64,000 nt of DNA from Rhodothermales bacterium (GCA_040221055.1 JAVJVN010000004.1:186001-250000), one strand, 5' to 3'. Counted from the stretch's first letter, positions 48,406 through 58,429 are shown. Numbers and translations: made by a program. Notes: generated by a model not told the origin, from the letters alone.

Positions 48406-49461
48406 ATGCCCAGAGCACTTCCCATCCGCAATCAGATAGCCACGCGTGTGGCCGCCGGGACGGCAGCCGCCCTGCTCGTGGCGGGCCTGCTGGCGGCTTG
48501 GGCAGGCTGGCTGCCCACCTGGTGGTCGGCCGCCCTGTTGGCATTGGCAGCAGGAATTGCCGCCCACGTCGCCGTCCGGCGCGTGATCGGAGACCGCCTG
48601 CAGCAGGCGGAATTGGCGTTGCGTCTCATCCGCAAGCACGATTTCGAGCGGATGGGGCAGGCGGAGACATCCGCAGAGCGGGGCGACGAACTGGACGACC
48701 TGCTCCGTCAGATCAATCGGACGGGGCACATCCTGCGCAGCGAGTTCGAGGAAATCAGCAACATGGAGAGCTACCGGCGGGAGTTCGTGGGTAACGTGTC
48801 GCACGAACTCAAGACGCCCATTTTTTCCATCCGGGGATTCGCCGAGACCCTCATGAACGGGGCCCTGGACGACCCGGCCGTCAACCGGTCGTTCGTCGAG
48901 AAGATTGTCCGCAACGCGGACCGGCTCTCCAGTCTGGCCAGTGACCTCTCCGAGATATCCAAGCTGGAAACCGGCGAGCAGGGCATGCATCCGGAGACGT
49001 TTGACATGCGCCGCCTGTCGAAGGACGTCATCGATTCCGTCGAGCCCATGGCCGCCGAGCGCTCCATTTCCATCACCATGGACATGCCGGCTGACTTGCC
49101 GCCTGTGGTGGCCGACCCGGCCCGTATCCGGCAGGTTCTGGTCAACCTGGTGGACAATGCCGTCAAATACACGAATGACGGAGGAACCATCGTGGTCCGC
49201 GCCCGCCGGGAAGACCCGCAGGTCCGTGTGGACGTGGTGGATGACGGCATCGGCATTGCGCCCGAGGACCTGCCGCGCCTCACGGAACGCTTCTTCCGCG
49301 TGGACAAATCCCGGTCGCGCTCGGCCGGTGGCACCGGTCTCGGATTGTCCATCGTGAAGCACATCCTGGCGGCACACGACCAGGTCCTGCTCATTGAAAG
49401 TCGCGTGGGTGACGGCTCCACGTTCGGGTTCCGGCTTGATGTTGCGTCGGCGGAGGGGTAA
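48406..49461 (+). CDS. PhoR-type sensor histidine kinase
   Basis: A 351-residue kinase with two closely spaced N-terminal membrane helices (about residues 15-35 and 38-58) and almost no periplasmic loop. A short linker and coiled coil follow, then HisKA with the phospho-His in NVSHELKTPIFSI (about residue 131) and HATPase (NLVDNAVKYT, DDGIGI, GTGLGLSIVK). The lack of a periplasmic sensor domain suggests membrane or cytoplasmic sensing. It is the partner of the response regulator at 47630-48349. The kinase core is not of the type shared by the operon at 30362-44660. Confidence 0.9.
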   Translation: MPRALPIRNQIATRVAAGTAAALLVAGLLAAWAGWLPTWWSAALLALAAGIAAHVAVRRVIGDRLQQAELALRLIRKHDFERMGQAETSAERGDELDDLLRQINRTGHILRSEFEEISNMESYRREFVGNVSHELKTPIFSIRGFAETLMNGALDDPAVNRSFVEKIVRNADRLSSLASDLSEISKLETGEQGMHPETFDMRRLSKDVIDSVEPMAAERSISITMDMPADLPPVVADPARIRQVLVNLVDNAVKYTNDGGTIVVRARREDPQVRVDVVDDGIGIAPEDLPRLTERFFRVDKSRSRSAGGTGLGLSIVKHILAAHDQVLLIESRVGDGSTFGFRLDVASAEG

Positions 49462-49541
49462 TCTTCCGCGTTCCGCTCGAATGCGAGCCCACCCATTTCC
49501 CCAGACCGTCACTCCCCCTTGTCACCCGAAGGGATCCCGCC

Positions 49542-50291
49542 ATGCGCCAGACGCATCTCCTGACCCGCCCGCAGAAACTGTATGTCATCTGCGCCGGCAT
49601 CTTCATAACGGCGCTCGTCGTCGCCGAAGCCACCGCAAGCAAGTTCTTCACGGCCTTCCAGCTGCCCTTCACCATCACCATCCTGGGCATGGAGTTTTCG
49701 GAGGTCGTGATGACGGCAGGCGTGCTGGCCTTTCCCATCACGTTCATCGTGACCGACCTGCTGAACGAGTATTACGGCAAGCCCGGCATCCGATTCGTGA
49801 CCTACCTGGGCATGGTCATGATCATCTTCGAGTTCGGCCTGCTCCAGCTGGCCATGGGCGTCCCGACGGCACCCATTTCCCCGGTTCCGGAAGAGGCCTT
49901 CAACACGGTTTTCGGGGCCACGGGACGGATTATCATAGGCAGCATTACGGCCTACGTCATCGGTCAGTTGGTGGATATCACCCTGTTCCACTGGATCCGG
50001 AAACGCACCCAGGGGCGGCATCTCTGGTTGCGCGCCACGGGGTCCACGCTGGGCTCGCAGTTCATGGATACGTTCATCGTGCTCTCCATTGCCTTCGCCG
50101 GGCAACTCGCGCTCGGGGAAATCGTGGCCATCACGCTGTTCAACTATTCCTATAAGTTCATCATTGCCGTCCTGATTACGCCCGTCATTTATGGCGCTCA
50201 CTGGGTCATGGATTGGTATCTGGGGGACGAGGTAGCCGCAACGCTCATCCAGACGGCCGCCGGGGAGGGGAGCCCGGCAACGCCGGCATGA
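49542..50291 (+). CDS. yhhQ: Queuosine precursor transporter (YhhQ/VUT family)
   Basis: A 249-residue membrane protein with about six helices and the VUT-1 family signatures VVAEATASKFF, FPITFIVTDLLNEYYGK and GSQFMDTFIV. Members import queuosine precursors such as preQ1 or preQ0 for tRNA modification. It is a single gene, 80 bp after the PhoR-like kinase; no queuosine biosynthetic genes are in the window. Confidence 0.88.
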   Translation: MRQTHLLTRPQKLYVICAGIFITALVVAEATASKFFTAFQLPFTITILGMEFSEVVMTAGVLAFPITFIVTDLLNEYYGKPGIRFVTYLGMVMIIFEFGLLQLAMGVPTAPISPVPEEAFNTVFGATGRIIIGSITAYVIGQLVDITLFHWIRKRTQGRHLWLRATGSTLGSQFMDTFIVLSIAFAGQLALGEIVAITLFNYSYKFIIAVLITPVIYGAHWVMDWYLGDEVAATLIQTAAGEGSPATPA

Positions 50292-50386
50292 CGTCTGCCG
50301 GAGCCCCTGCAAAACGGGATGGATTTATACCTTCCGGGGGCGGATGGGAAAACGTATCTTGCAGTTTCTCCAGAATCCAAAATCCC

Positions 50387-52285
50387 ATGCCCAAGGTGTT
50401 GACCCCCAAGGTCCTGGCTGCCACGGCTCACAGAACCTGCCAGCGTGCCCGCCTGTTGTGCGCGGCGGTCCTTTTCGCCACTGTGGCCGTGCCCGCCGCA
50501 ACCGTGCCCGCAGCGGCACAGACCGTCACGCAGCCCTTCACGTTCTCGATCGTGGGCCACGACCTGCCGGCCGTCCGGAGTGGCGGAGTGGTCTGGGGAG
50601 ACATGGACGGCGACGGGGATCTGGATGCCGCCCTGGCCGGATTGTCCGAAGGTGAGGCCGTTTCGGCCGTGTACCGGAACGACGGACAGACGTCCACCGG
50701 ATTCGTGTTCACGCGCGTTGAATTACCGGGCAGTGCCGTGACCTACGCCCGCGTTTCGTGGGGCGACGTGGACGGGGACGGCGACCTGGACCTGCTGCTC
50801 ATGGGTTCCTCCCAGGCCAGTGCGCCGTACGCACCGGTTTCCGTGCTGTACCGCAATACCGGTGGCACGTTCGAGCCGATTGCCGATGCCGGTCTGCCCG
50901 CCCTCCACTCCGGCTCCGTGGACTGGGGTGACCTGGACGGAGACGGCGACCTGGACCTGCTGTTGACCGGGGAGGATGCGTCCGGTGACCCGCAAACCAT
51001 CCGGGCCATAAACGATGGAACGGGGCGGTTCCAACTGGTGGATGACGGATTGACCCCGATCGCCTATGGGGATGCCGCGCTTGGAGATGCGAACGGTGAC
51101 GGACGCCTGGATGTGCTGCTGTCCGGCGTATCGGATGCAGGCTTTGTGTCCCGACTCTATCTGGCCGGAGACGACGGATATACGGAAGTCCCGACGGCCC
51201 TTCCTTCCCTGGCGTTTTCGTCCGTGGAGTGGGGCGATGTGGACGGCGACGGGGATCTGGATTTCGTCGTGTCGGGGGCGGAGCTCAGCACGGATATCTT
51301 CACCGGGAAGTCCGTGCTCTACACCAATACCGGCGGCACGTTCACAGCCGACGCATCGGCCTTCCAGGGCATCCTGGCAGGCGATGTCACCTTCGGCGAT
51401 TATGACAACGACGGCGATCTGGATGCCCTCGTCTTCGGTGCCGAAACCGTACTCGGTCGCCGCACGGCCCGCATCTACCGGAATGACGCCGGCACCTTTG
51501 TCATGACGAGCCTGTTGGTCGGCGCGTTGTTTGCCGACGCCGACTGGGGCGATGTGGACGGCGACGGCGACCTGGACCTGGTCGCGACCGGACTGACCTC
51601 CAGCGGGGTCTCCATTTCCAATGTGTACGTGAACCAGCGGCAGGTCATTCCTCCGGTTCCGGCCGCACCGGCCGCGCTGACGGTCGCAAACGAGGCGGAC
51701 GCCTCGGTCCGGCTGGCCTGGTCCTCCGACGCGACCGCTCCCGTGACGTTCAACGTGCGTGTGGGTACCGCACCCGGCGCGGGCGACATCATGTCAGCCA
51801 TGGCGCACCCGGAGACGGGGCGCCGCTTGGTGGCACGCCCCGGCAATGTGTCCGCCCTGACGTCTTGGACGCTCCGGGACCTGCCCGAAGGCACCTATTA
51901 CTGGAGCGTGCAGGCCGTCAACATGGCGTTTGCAGCCTCTGACTTCGCGCCGGAGGGCGTGTTCAATGTGAGCGCGTCCATCGCGACGGACGTCGAGGGC
52001 AATCGTCCGGAAGTGCCCCGCGCGTTCGGCGTCACGTCGGTCTATCCCAATCCCTTTGCGGGCCAGACCACGTTCAACCTCGACATGCCACACGTGGGCG
52101 ACGTGACGCTCCGGGTCTGGTCCGTGCTGGGTGCCCGTGTGGCCCAGCAGCATCTGGGGGTCCTGGCTGCCGGAACGCATCCGGTGGCGTGGCGCCCCGA
52201 TGGCCTGGCAGCCGGCCTGTACTTCTATGAGGTTTCGGACGGGCAGAACGTATCGACCGGATCATTCACCATCATCTCCCGATAA
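50387..52285 (+). CDS. Secreted FG-GAP/VCBS repeat protein with sorting domain
   Basis: A 632-residue exported protein: a signal peptide of about 45 residues ending AAAQ, then seven or so FG-GAP-type blades. Each blade carries a calcium-binding DxDGDGxLD loop preceded by WGD (for example WGDVDGDGDLDLL). A fibronectin III-like domain spans about 430-530. The C-terminal Por-type sorting domain starts SVYPNPFAGQTTF. The repeats would form a beta-propeller like that of integrin alpha chains. The next gene encodes a related protein and starts directly after the stop (TAA then ATG). Confidence 0.85.
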   Translation: MPKVLTPKVLAATAHRTCQRARLLCAAVLFATVAVPAATVPAAAQTVTQPFTFSIVGHDLPAVRSGGVVWGDMDGDGDLDAALAGLSEGEAVSAVYRNDGQTSTGFVFTRVELPGSAVTYARVSWGDVDGDGDLDLLLMGSSQASAPYAPVSVLYRNTGGTFEPIADAGLPALHSGSVDWGDLDGDGDLDLLLTGEDASGDPQTIRAINDGTGRFQLVDDGLTPIAYGDAALGDANGDGRLDVLLSGVSDAGFVSRLYLAGDDGYTEVPTALPSLAFSSVEWGDVDGDGDLDFVVSGAELSTDIFTGKSVLYTNTGGTFTADASAFQGILAGDVTFGDYDNDGDLDALVFGAETVLGRRTARIYRNDAGTFVMTSLLVGALFADADWGDVDGDGDLDLVATGLTSSGVSISNVYVNQRQVIPPVPAAPAALTVANEADASVRLAWSSDATAPVTFNVRVGTAPGAGDIMSAMAHPETGRRLVARPGNVSALTSWTLRDLPEGTYYWSVQAVNMAFAASDFAPEGVFNVSASIATDVEGNRPEVPRAFGVTSVYPNPFAGQTTFNLDMPHVGDVTLRVWSVLGARVAQQHLGVLAAGTHPVAWRPDGLAAGLYFYEVSDGQNVSTGSFTIISR

Positions 52286-53545
52286 ATGACCCGTTCCCGA
52301 TTGGCCTGTCTCGCGGTGGGCCTGCTTCTTTCGTCGGCCGCCAACGGTCAGAGCCAGTCCGTCGTGGTCGTGGGGCTCCCCCTCATGGAATACACGTCGG
52401 TGTCGGTTGCCGATTTTGACCAGGACGGCCGGAGCGACCTGGTCATGTCCGGTGAACTGCTGAATGGTACCCACGTCACGCGGCTCTATTCGTTCACGGA
52501 GCGTCGAGTGGTGCCGCGTCCCAATACGTCGGACCGGATTGAGGCCCATTACGAACAGCGCCCGTTCATTTCCCGACCCGTTTTCCGTGGCGCCTCGGCG
52601 TGGCTGGATTTCAACCAGGACGGCTGGATGGACCTGATCGTGTCCGGCCTGTCGGAAACCGAGGTGACCACGAACGAGCGCCGGTTGCTGCCGTTCACGG
52701 ATATGTACCGGAACCAGTCGGGCTCGGGGCTGACCATCCAGAACGGGATTTCCCTGCCTGGCGTGTATGACGGCCGTGTGGCCACGGGCGACCTGGACAA
52801 TGATGGTTTCCCCGAAATCGTGCTGTCCGGTCGCACGAACGACGGTCTCGAGTTCGCGGTTTTCCGGAATGTCGAGACGCTGGATGCCCAGGCGAACCCC
52901 ATCCGCACCGTCGCGCGCAGCACGGACGTGTTCGCCCCCATCCAGGCCACCAGCCTGGACCTGGTGGACGTGGATGGCGATGGCTTCAAGGATATCGTGG
53001 CCGCGGGATTCACGGCCGACTCGCAGCCCGTGCTGCATGCCTACCGGAATATCAACGGACAGTCGTTCGTGCCCATGACCCTGGACCTGGATACCGGATA
53101 CTTCGGCTCGCTCGTCTTCGGTGACCTGGACCGGGACGGTGACGTGGATGTAGTCACACTGGCCGGCACGCCGTCACCGGGACTGCTGCGCGGAGAGACA
53201 CGACTCTTCATGAACGACGGCGAGGGGACGTTCACGGAGGATTCGGAGCGCCTGTCCCGCTTCCGGCCGGTCCCCGGACTGTTCCTGGGCGGCGGGCAGA
53301 TGATGGACTTTGACGGCGATTCCGACGTGGACATCCTGCTGAACGGATTCGTCGGGCTGGACAATGACGAACAGCAACGGATGGTCATCCTGGAGCAGAT
53401 TGACGGGCAGTTGCTGAATATCCTGGACGCCCGTTCCGTGCGCAACGGCAGCGTCCTCATGATGGACTACGACGGCAACGGTCGCATGGACCTCTTCCAG
53501 GTGGGCCGGTCGGGCGACCAACTCGTCATGCAGCTCTTCGAATAA
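52286..53545 (+). CDS. Exported FG-GAP repeat protein without sorting domain
   Basis: A 419-residue protein with a signal peptide (LACLAVGLLLSSAANGQ) and about six FG-GAP-like repeats whose loops follow DxDxDGxxD (ADFDQDGRSDLV, GDLDNDGFPEIV, VDVDGDGFKDIV, GDLDRDGDVDVV). Unlike the neighbour encoded upstream it ends right after the last repeat (RMDLFQVG-SGDQLVMQLFE), with no sorting domain, so it should stay in the periplasm or bind its partner. It is in an operon with the upstream gene and has no spacer. Confidence 0.8.
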   Translation: MTRSRLACLAVGLLLSSAANGQSQSVVVVGLPLMEYTSVSVADFDQDGRSDLVMSGELLNGTHVTRLYSFTERRVVPRPNTSDRIEAHYEQRPFISRPVFRGASAWLDFNQDGWMDLIVSGLSETEVTTNERRLLPFTDMYRNQSGSGLTIQNGISLPGVYDGRVATGDLDNDGFPEIVLSGRTNDGLEFAVFRNVETLDAQANPIRTVARSTDVFAPIQATSLDLVDVDGDGFKDIVAAGFTADSQPVLHAYRNINGQSFVPMTLDLDTGYFGSLVFGDLDRDGDVDVVTLAGTPSPGLLRGETRLFMNDGEGTFTEDSERLSRFRPVPGLFLGGGQMMDFDGDSDVDILLNGFVGLDNDEQQRMVILEQIDGQLLNILDARSVRNGSVLMMDYDGNGRMDLFQVGRSGDQLVMQLFE

Positions 53546-53569
53546 CGGCGGCCTGTCGACCGGCACAGG

Positions 53570-54481
53570 TCAGTTCACGAACGTCAACCAGCCGTGCGGA
53601 TCGTTGCCGCGGTGCAGGATGTCGAAGAAGGCGGTCTGCAGCTTCTCGGTGATCGGACCGCGCTTGCCGGACCCGATGGTGTGGTGGTCAATGGAGCGGA
53701 TGGGCGTCACTTCCGCCGCCGTACCCGTGAAGAATACCTCGTCGGCAATGTAGAGGGCTTCCCGCGGAATGAGTCCTTCCTTTACCGTCAACCCCATTTC
53801 CTCGGCCAGCGTCACGATGCTGCTGCGCGTTATGCCCGGCAGGATGGACAATGCGATCGGCGCCGTGAAAAGCACGCCGTCCTTGACCAGGAACAGGTTC
53901 TCGCCCGAGCCTTCAGCCAGGTGACCGTTCACGCTCAGCATGATGCCTTCCGAAAAGCCGTTCAGCACGGCATCCATCTTCACCAGGCTGGCGTTCAGAT
54001 AGTTGCCGCCGGCCTTGGCCATGGACGGAAACGTGTTGGGCGCCATGCGATTCCAGGAAGCCACGTGCACGTCAACGCCGTTTTCCAGGGCTTCCGGACC
54101 CAGGTAGGCGCCCCATTCCCAGACGGCAATGATGGTGTGTACCGGGTTCTTCAGCGGATTCACGCCCATGGGCCCCAGACCACGGAAAGAGAGCGGCCGG
54201 ATGTAGCATTCCTTCAGGCCGGACCGACGGATGGTTTCCATCGAAGCCTCCTCGAGCTCTTCCCGCGTATAGCCCAGGTCCATGCGGTAGATGCGTCCCG
54301 AGTCGATGAGCCGCTGCATGTGCTCCGGATTCCGGAAAACGGCGGAGCCCCTGTCCGTGTTGTAGCATCGGATGCCCTCGAACACGGACGATCCGTAATG
54401 GAGCGCGTGCGTCAGGACGTGGACATTGGCGTCTTCGTGTCGGACGAACGAACCGTCCATCCAGATATCAGGCTTCGACAT
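53570..54481 (-). CDS. ilvE: Branched-chain amino acid aminotransferase
   Basis: A 303-residue fold type IV PLP enzyme catalysing the last step of valine, leucine and isoleucine synthesis, or the first step of their breakdown. The PLP lysine is Lys156 (AKAGGNYLNASL). Other signatures are GSSVFEGIRCY, EGSGENLF, LPGITRSSI and FTGTAAEVTPI. The similarity to the E. coli enzyme is extensive. Upstream lies a glycosyltransferase gene on the same strand with a hairpin in the 61-bp gap. Confidence 0.93.
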   Translation of the reverse strand: MSKPDIWMDGSFVRHEDANVHVLTHALHYGSSVFEGIRCYNTDRGSAVFRNPEHMQRLIDSGRIYRMDLGYTREELEEASMETIRRSGLKECYIRPLSFRGLGPMGVNPLKNPVHTIIAVWEWGAYLGPEALENGVDVHVASWNRMAPNTFPSMAKAGGNYLNASLVKMDAVLNGFSEGIMLSVNGHLAEGSGENLFLVKDGVLFTAPIALSILPGITRSSIVTLAEEMGLTVKEGLIPREALYIADEVFFTGTAAEVTPIRSIDHHTIGSGKRGPITEKLQTAFFDILHRGNDPHGWLTFVN

Positions 54482-54511
54482 GGCGTGTACAGCTGAAGTG
54501 AGTTGCGGAAA

Positions 54512-54543
54512 AAAACCCAGTCCAAAAGAACCAGTCAGGTTCT
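54512..54543 (-). terminator. Weak intrinsic terminator candidate after the glycosyltransferase gene
   Basis: Read on the minus strand, AGAACC-TGACT-GGTTCT begins within the glycosyltransferase stop codon. A short T-rich run follows, then a seven-T run about a dozen bases later. The stem is only 6 bp, so termination may be partial. Confidence 0.35.
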
Positions 54544-55247
54544 CAAAAGGTCCGGGGATTGCGGATGGCGTATCGGGCTATGGTACCGAGAATCCAGATT
54601 CCGGCCTTGATCGTTCCCGACACCGTTCCGGTTACCTTCGACTGGCCGATCCGGGACCGGTACGAGACCGGAATCTCCTCCGTGCGCAGCCCGGCCGTGG
54701 CCGCCTTGATCTGCATTTCAATGGTCCACCCGTACGTCGTGTCCTGCATGTCCAGCCGTTGGAGGTCGGCATGCCGGACGGCCCGGAACGGTCCCAGGTC
54801 GGTCCAGGACGTGCCCCATATCCACCGCATGAGGGTGCACGCCAACCAATTGCCGAAAATGGCCTGGGGCAGCAGAGCGCCTGGCGTGCGCTCCCCCCGG
54901 GTGCGTGAGCCGACCACGAAGTCGGCCCGGCCTTCGGTGATGGGAGCTGTCAAACGCGTCAGCTCCTCCGGGTAGTCGCTGTAGTCCCCGTCCAGGAAGA
55001 CCACGATGTCGGGAGGATCCGCTTCCAGGAGGGCCATGCCGGCCAGACAGGCATGCCCGTAGCCGCGCTTCGGCTCGTGGACGACGGTGGCACCGGCATC
55101 CCGGGCCACGTCGGCCGTGCGATCGGTGGACCCGTTGTCGGCAACCACGACCCGGCGGACGCTTCCGGGAATATCGGCCAGGACGCGCGGGAGGGAGGCC
55201 TCCTCATTGAGCGCCGGTATGATTACATCAATCGTCGTCAGATCCAA
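54543..55247 (-). CDS. Family 2 glycosyltransferase (dolichol-phosphate-mannose synthase-like)
   Basis: A 234-residue GT-A glycosyltransferase: IDVIIPALNEEASLP at the start, VVADNGSTDRT for nucleotide binding, FLDGDYSDYPEEL (DxD-like metal site) and YGWTIEMQIKA near the acceptor site. It lacks C-terminal membrane helices. It begins at a TTG six bases after the stop of the DUF4249 gene, so it is likely co-transcribed with the receptor genes upstream. Probably transfers a sugar to a lipid carrier; the substrate is unknown. Confidence 0.82.
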   Translation of the reverse strand: MDLTTIDVIIPALNEEASLPRVLADIPGSVRRVVVADNGSTDRTADVARDAGATVVHEPKRGYGHACLAGMALLEADPPDIVVFLDGDYSDYPEELTRLTAPITEGRADFVVGSRTRGERTPGALLPQAIFGNWLACTLMRWIWGTSWTDLGPFRAVRHADLQRLDMQDTTYGWTIEMQIKAATAGLRTEEIPVSYRSRIGQSKVTGTVSGTIKAGIWILGTIARYAIRNPRTF

Positions 55248-55253
55248 CGCCCG

Positions 55254-56138
55254 TCAGTTCGGGAAACTGTAACCGGCCAGTTCGGCCTGCTGCTCGTTCA
55301 GTACCCATTCAACCGTGAACTGGTTGACCGCACCGAAAAATCCGAATCCGTTTTCGACGTTCGAGAAGGTCCCCGGTTGGGACAACACTTCCCGATCGAA
55401 GACGCCATCGGGCGGTCTCCACTGGTCGTCGGTCATGGTCAGACGCATGCCGATTCCCAACAGTTGTGGGCGGGCGTCCTCCGACATGCCGAGCTCGTCC
55501 GTCACGTCTTCCTTGTCGCCGGCCAATGTGACCACAACCTGCCACTTGTTGCCTTGTATGAGGTTGCCCAGGCGCTGCCCGATGTCCGGATAGACCACGA
55601 CGGCTTCCAGGAATGGACTGGAGGGCGTGGCCCCCACGAACCGGTACCAGACCTCCACGCGGAAGGGTTTGAAATCGATGTCACTCCACGTAACCTGTTG
55701 GGTCGTCGGATTGAACGGTGTGGCATCGTCCACCTGCACATCCGGACGGACGGGCACCGTCGTGGACGCCGTCGTCCGCACACCGTCCGACCGTTCCACG
55801 GTCAGATCGTACGTGCGACCCGGAATGGGCCGGAACGCGCCCTTGAACACGTGACCCGTTGAACCATCAGAAAACGCGACCAGCGAATCGGTCCATTCCA
55901 CCGTGTGTCCGGACTCCCGCTCGGTGGTGAACACGCGCGCATCGAATTCCAGATCGCCACCGGCGGCAAAAGAGGTCCTGAGCGATACGACCCGCAGGAA
56001 TTGCTCGTCGGATGCCGTATCCAGGTATCCGTATACGCTGTAGAACCGGTCAGCCTCAATGAAGGGGTTGACGGAATCCTCGCATCCTGCAACAATGGTG
56101 GCCAACAGGAACAGGGCCACTCCCGAATACAACCGCAT
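55254..56138 (-). CDS. DUF4249-family lipoprotein
   Basis: A 294-residue protein with a lipoprotein signal peptide (FLLATIVAGC, Cys near residue 19) and the beta-rich DUF4249 fold (VVSLRTSF, YDLTVERSDG, TTVPVRPD). Such lipoproteins sit on the outer membrane beside TonB-dependent receptors. The start shares one base with the stop of the receptor gene upstream (TAATG). Paralogous with the gene at 58523-59410. Role in receptor function unknown. Confidence 0.8.
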   Translation of the reverse strand: MRLYSGVALFLLATIVAGCEDSVNPFIEADRFYSVYGYLDTASDEQFLRVVSLRTSFAAGGDLEFDARVFTTERESGHTVEWTDSLVAFSDGSTGHVFKGAFRPIPGRTYDLTVERSDGVRTTASTTVPVRPDVQVDDATPFNPTTQQVTWSDIDFKPFRVEVWYRFVGATPSSPFLEAVVVYPDIGQRLGNLIQGNKWQVVVTLAGDKEDVTDELGMSEDARPQLLGIGMRLTMTDDQWRPPDGVFDREVLSQPGTFSNVENGFGFFGAVNQFTVEWVLNEQQAELAGYSFPN

Positions 56139-58429
56139 TATTTCATTTCAAGTTTGATGCCAAGCGTCGGAATCATGGGCAGCTGATCGACCCGCCGGAG
56201 CGTGAAAAGGTCGAGGAAGAACAGGTTCCGGCGGTCATACGCATTGATGAGTCCGGCCTGGACGGTCAGGAAGGTCGTGGGGCCTATCCGGAATTCCCGG
56301 TCCGCCGAAAGGTCGACGCGGTGGTAGGTGGGTAGACGCCCCGTGTACGGACGTCCGTACAGCACGCGTTCGTCGCCCGGGTTTTCCCGGACGTTCACCA
56401 GGGTATCGAGCAGCACGAAGCGGTCGAACCCGAGGGACTCGTTGAACGGCAGTCCGGATCCGAATTGCCAACGGGCACTCAGATTCACGCCCTTCAGGAC
56501 CACCATGGCCATGGCGTTCAACTGGTGCGTCCGGTCGTGGGGCGGTGCGTATTCGACATCATCCTCACCGGTCAGCAACTGCAGGGACCGGGACTGGGTC
56601 TGGTACCGCACATTCGAGAAACCCCAGCTCAGGCTGCCCTGGAATACGCGGCCATTGCCGATTTCCATCCGGGCGTCAATGCCGTTGGCCGTACCGGAAG
56701 CCTCCTCCAGATTGGTCGTGAAGCGCGGAAAGGCCGTCCATTCGGAAACCAGCAAATCCTCCATCTCCTTGTAGAACCCTTCCAGCGAAAGCGCCAACCC
56801 GTCTGTCGGCTCGAGCCGGTATCCCAGGATGGCATGCCGGGCGGTCGGGATGACATTCAGCGGCGCGGCAGTCCACGCCGTGAAAATGTCCCCCGCATCG
56901 CGGCGGTCGTTGAGGCCCGTTACCTGCTGATGATAGACGCCACCGGCGGCGGAGAACCGGTGCTTGCCGGTATTGAACACCACGCGCAGGCGGGGCTCGA
57001 GGAAGGTCTGGCTCTTGCTGGGGAACGACTGCAACCGCACGCCGGGCTGGACGCGAAGGCCGTTGTCAAAAGAAAACTCGGGCTCCACGAAGGCCCCGAC
57101 CTCGGTCAGGTATTCCCGCTCGAAATCCACATTCTGGAACAGACCGCCCAGGTCGGCCTCCAGCGTCGAGTTGGACAGGAACAGCCCCCAGTTCACGTCG
57201 GTGTTGCCCACATAATGCGTCACGTTGGCGGCGAACGAGAACATCTCGACCGCGGTCGACCGGATGGGATTGCCCACCGGCCCGAATTCATTGGTCAACG
57301 TGGAATACGAACTGATGACTTCGGCGAACACCGGCAGAGCCGCCGGCAGGAAGATGAGTCGCCCCCCAATGGCTGCATTCTCGTAGACCACCTGGTCCTG
57401 GGTAATGCCGTCCGCGTCCTCGTTCAGCGGATTCACGCCCAGCCGACCCGTATCGTCCGTCATGATGCCGGTGATGGACAACTGGGCACTCTGGCCCAGG
57501 TTGGCATGGATTTTCCCGAAGATGTCGCCGAACGCGAACGGCAACGGCTCATCGATGATCTTGGCGGCGCCGTTCTCGATGACCGACTCACGGACCGAAA
57601 TCAGGAACGAGGCCTTGCCCGGGACGAGTGGCCCCTCCAGTCGCGCGGTGCTCACGAACGGGGCCACCGAGACGGCACCCACGTACCGGCGCTTGTTGCC
57701 GGTGCGGGCCGAAATATCCATGACGGAGGACAAGCGCCCCCCGTACCGGCTTCCGTAGCCCCCGGCGTAGACGTCGGCCGTATTGATGATGTCGGAAGGA
57801 AACGCCGAAAAGAAGCCCACGATGTGGAACGGCTGGTAGATGACCATGCCGTCCAGCAACACCAGGTTCTGGGTGGGTTCACCACCGCGTACGAACAACT
57901 GGCCTCCGCGGTCGCCCTGGGACACAATGCCCGGCAGCGCCGTCAGGTAGTTCACGAGGTCGGCCGAGATGTCCGGCGCCGGAACGAGGGAAATGTCCGC
58001 GGGACGGACGGTCTGGAGTCCGGCCGTGATGTTGGCCGCTCCCGCTGTTTCCCGCTGGACCTCGACCACCACTTCGCCAAGTTCGGTCCGGGATTCGGCC
58101 AGGCTGTAGTTCCGGGTTTCAATCTGTCCTCCGGCGAGCGTGATGGACTCCTCGATGGCATCGAATCCGATGTAGGTGATACGGAGGATGTACGTCCCTG
58201 GCTCCAGGCGCGAGACTGCATAGAACCCGTCGGTGTCTGTAGCCGAGCCGAACAGGTTGCCGTCCGATGCGGTCAGCGTGACATTCACGCCCGGTACCGG
58301 TTGGCCATCGGCCGCGTCGGTGACGAATCCTCGGATGGTGGCGGTCTGGGCCGATACCTGGCCGGCGAACAGCCAGGCCATGCAGATCACGGACAGCAGG
58401 TGTCCAATGACGTTCGGGCGTCGTATCAC
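56138..58429 (-). CDS. TonB-dependent outer membrane receptor with carboxypeptidase-like domain
   Basis: A 763-residue receptor: signal peptide, an N-terminal carboxypeptidase-regulatory-like beta-sandwich (about residues 30-115), a plug (about 130-240; RGGQLFVRGGEPTQNLVLLDGM) and an outer-membrane beta-barrel ending in alternating aromatic strands (LGIKLEMK). It starts at GTG. It is paired with a DUF4249 lipoprotein and duplicated by the receptor at 59407-61701. Such receptors import large ligands using TonB energy; nothing shows which ligand. Confidence 0.87.
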   Translation of the reverse strand: MIRRPNVIGHLLSVICMAWLFAGQVSAQTATIRGFVTDAADGQPVPGVNVTLTASDGNLFGSATDTDGFYAVSRLEPGTYILRITYIGFDAIEESITLAGGQIETRNYSLAESRTELGEVVVEVQRETAGAANITAGLQTVRPADISLVPAPDISADLVNYLTALPGIVSQGDRGGQLFVRGGEPTQNLVLLDGMVIYQPFHIVGFFSAFPSDIINTADVYAGGYGSRYGGRLSSVMDISARTGNKRRYVGAVSVAPFVSTARLEGPLVPGKASFLISVRESVIENGAAKIIDEPLPFAFGDIFGKIHANLGQSAQLSITGIMTDDTGRLGVNPLNEDADGITQDQVVYENAAIGGRLIFLPAALPVFAEVISSYSTLTNEFGPVGNPIRSTAVEMFSFAANVTHYVGNTDVNWGLFLSNSTLEADLGGLFQNVDFEREYLTEVGAFVEPEFSFDNGLRVQPGVRLQSFPSKSQTFLEPRLRVVFNTGKHRFSAAGGVYHQQVTGLNDRRDAGDIFTAWTAAPLNVIPTARHAILGYRLEPTDGLALSLEGFYKEMEDLLVSEWTAFPRFTTNLEEASGTANGIDARMEIGNGRVFQGSLSWGFSNVRYQTQSRSLQLLTGEDDVEYAPPHDRTHQLNAMAMVVLKGVNLSARWQFGSGLPFNESLGFDRFVLLDTLVNVRENPGDERVLYGRPYTGRLPTYHRVDLSADREFRIGPTTFLTVQAGLINAYDRRNLFFLDLFTLRRVDQLPMIPTLGIKLEMK

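Noticed and set aside
53546-53569. Hairpin between the convergent FG-GAP and ilvE genes
   Set aside because: The inverted arms are only 5 bp and no T-run follows, too weak to call a terminator.
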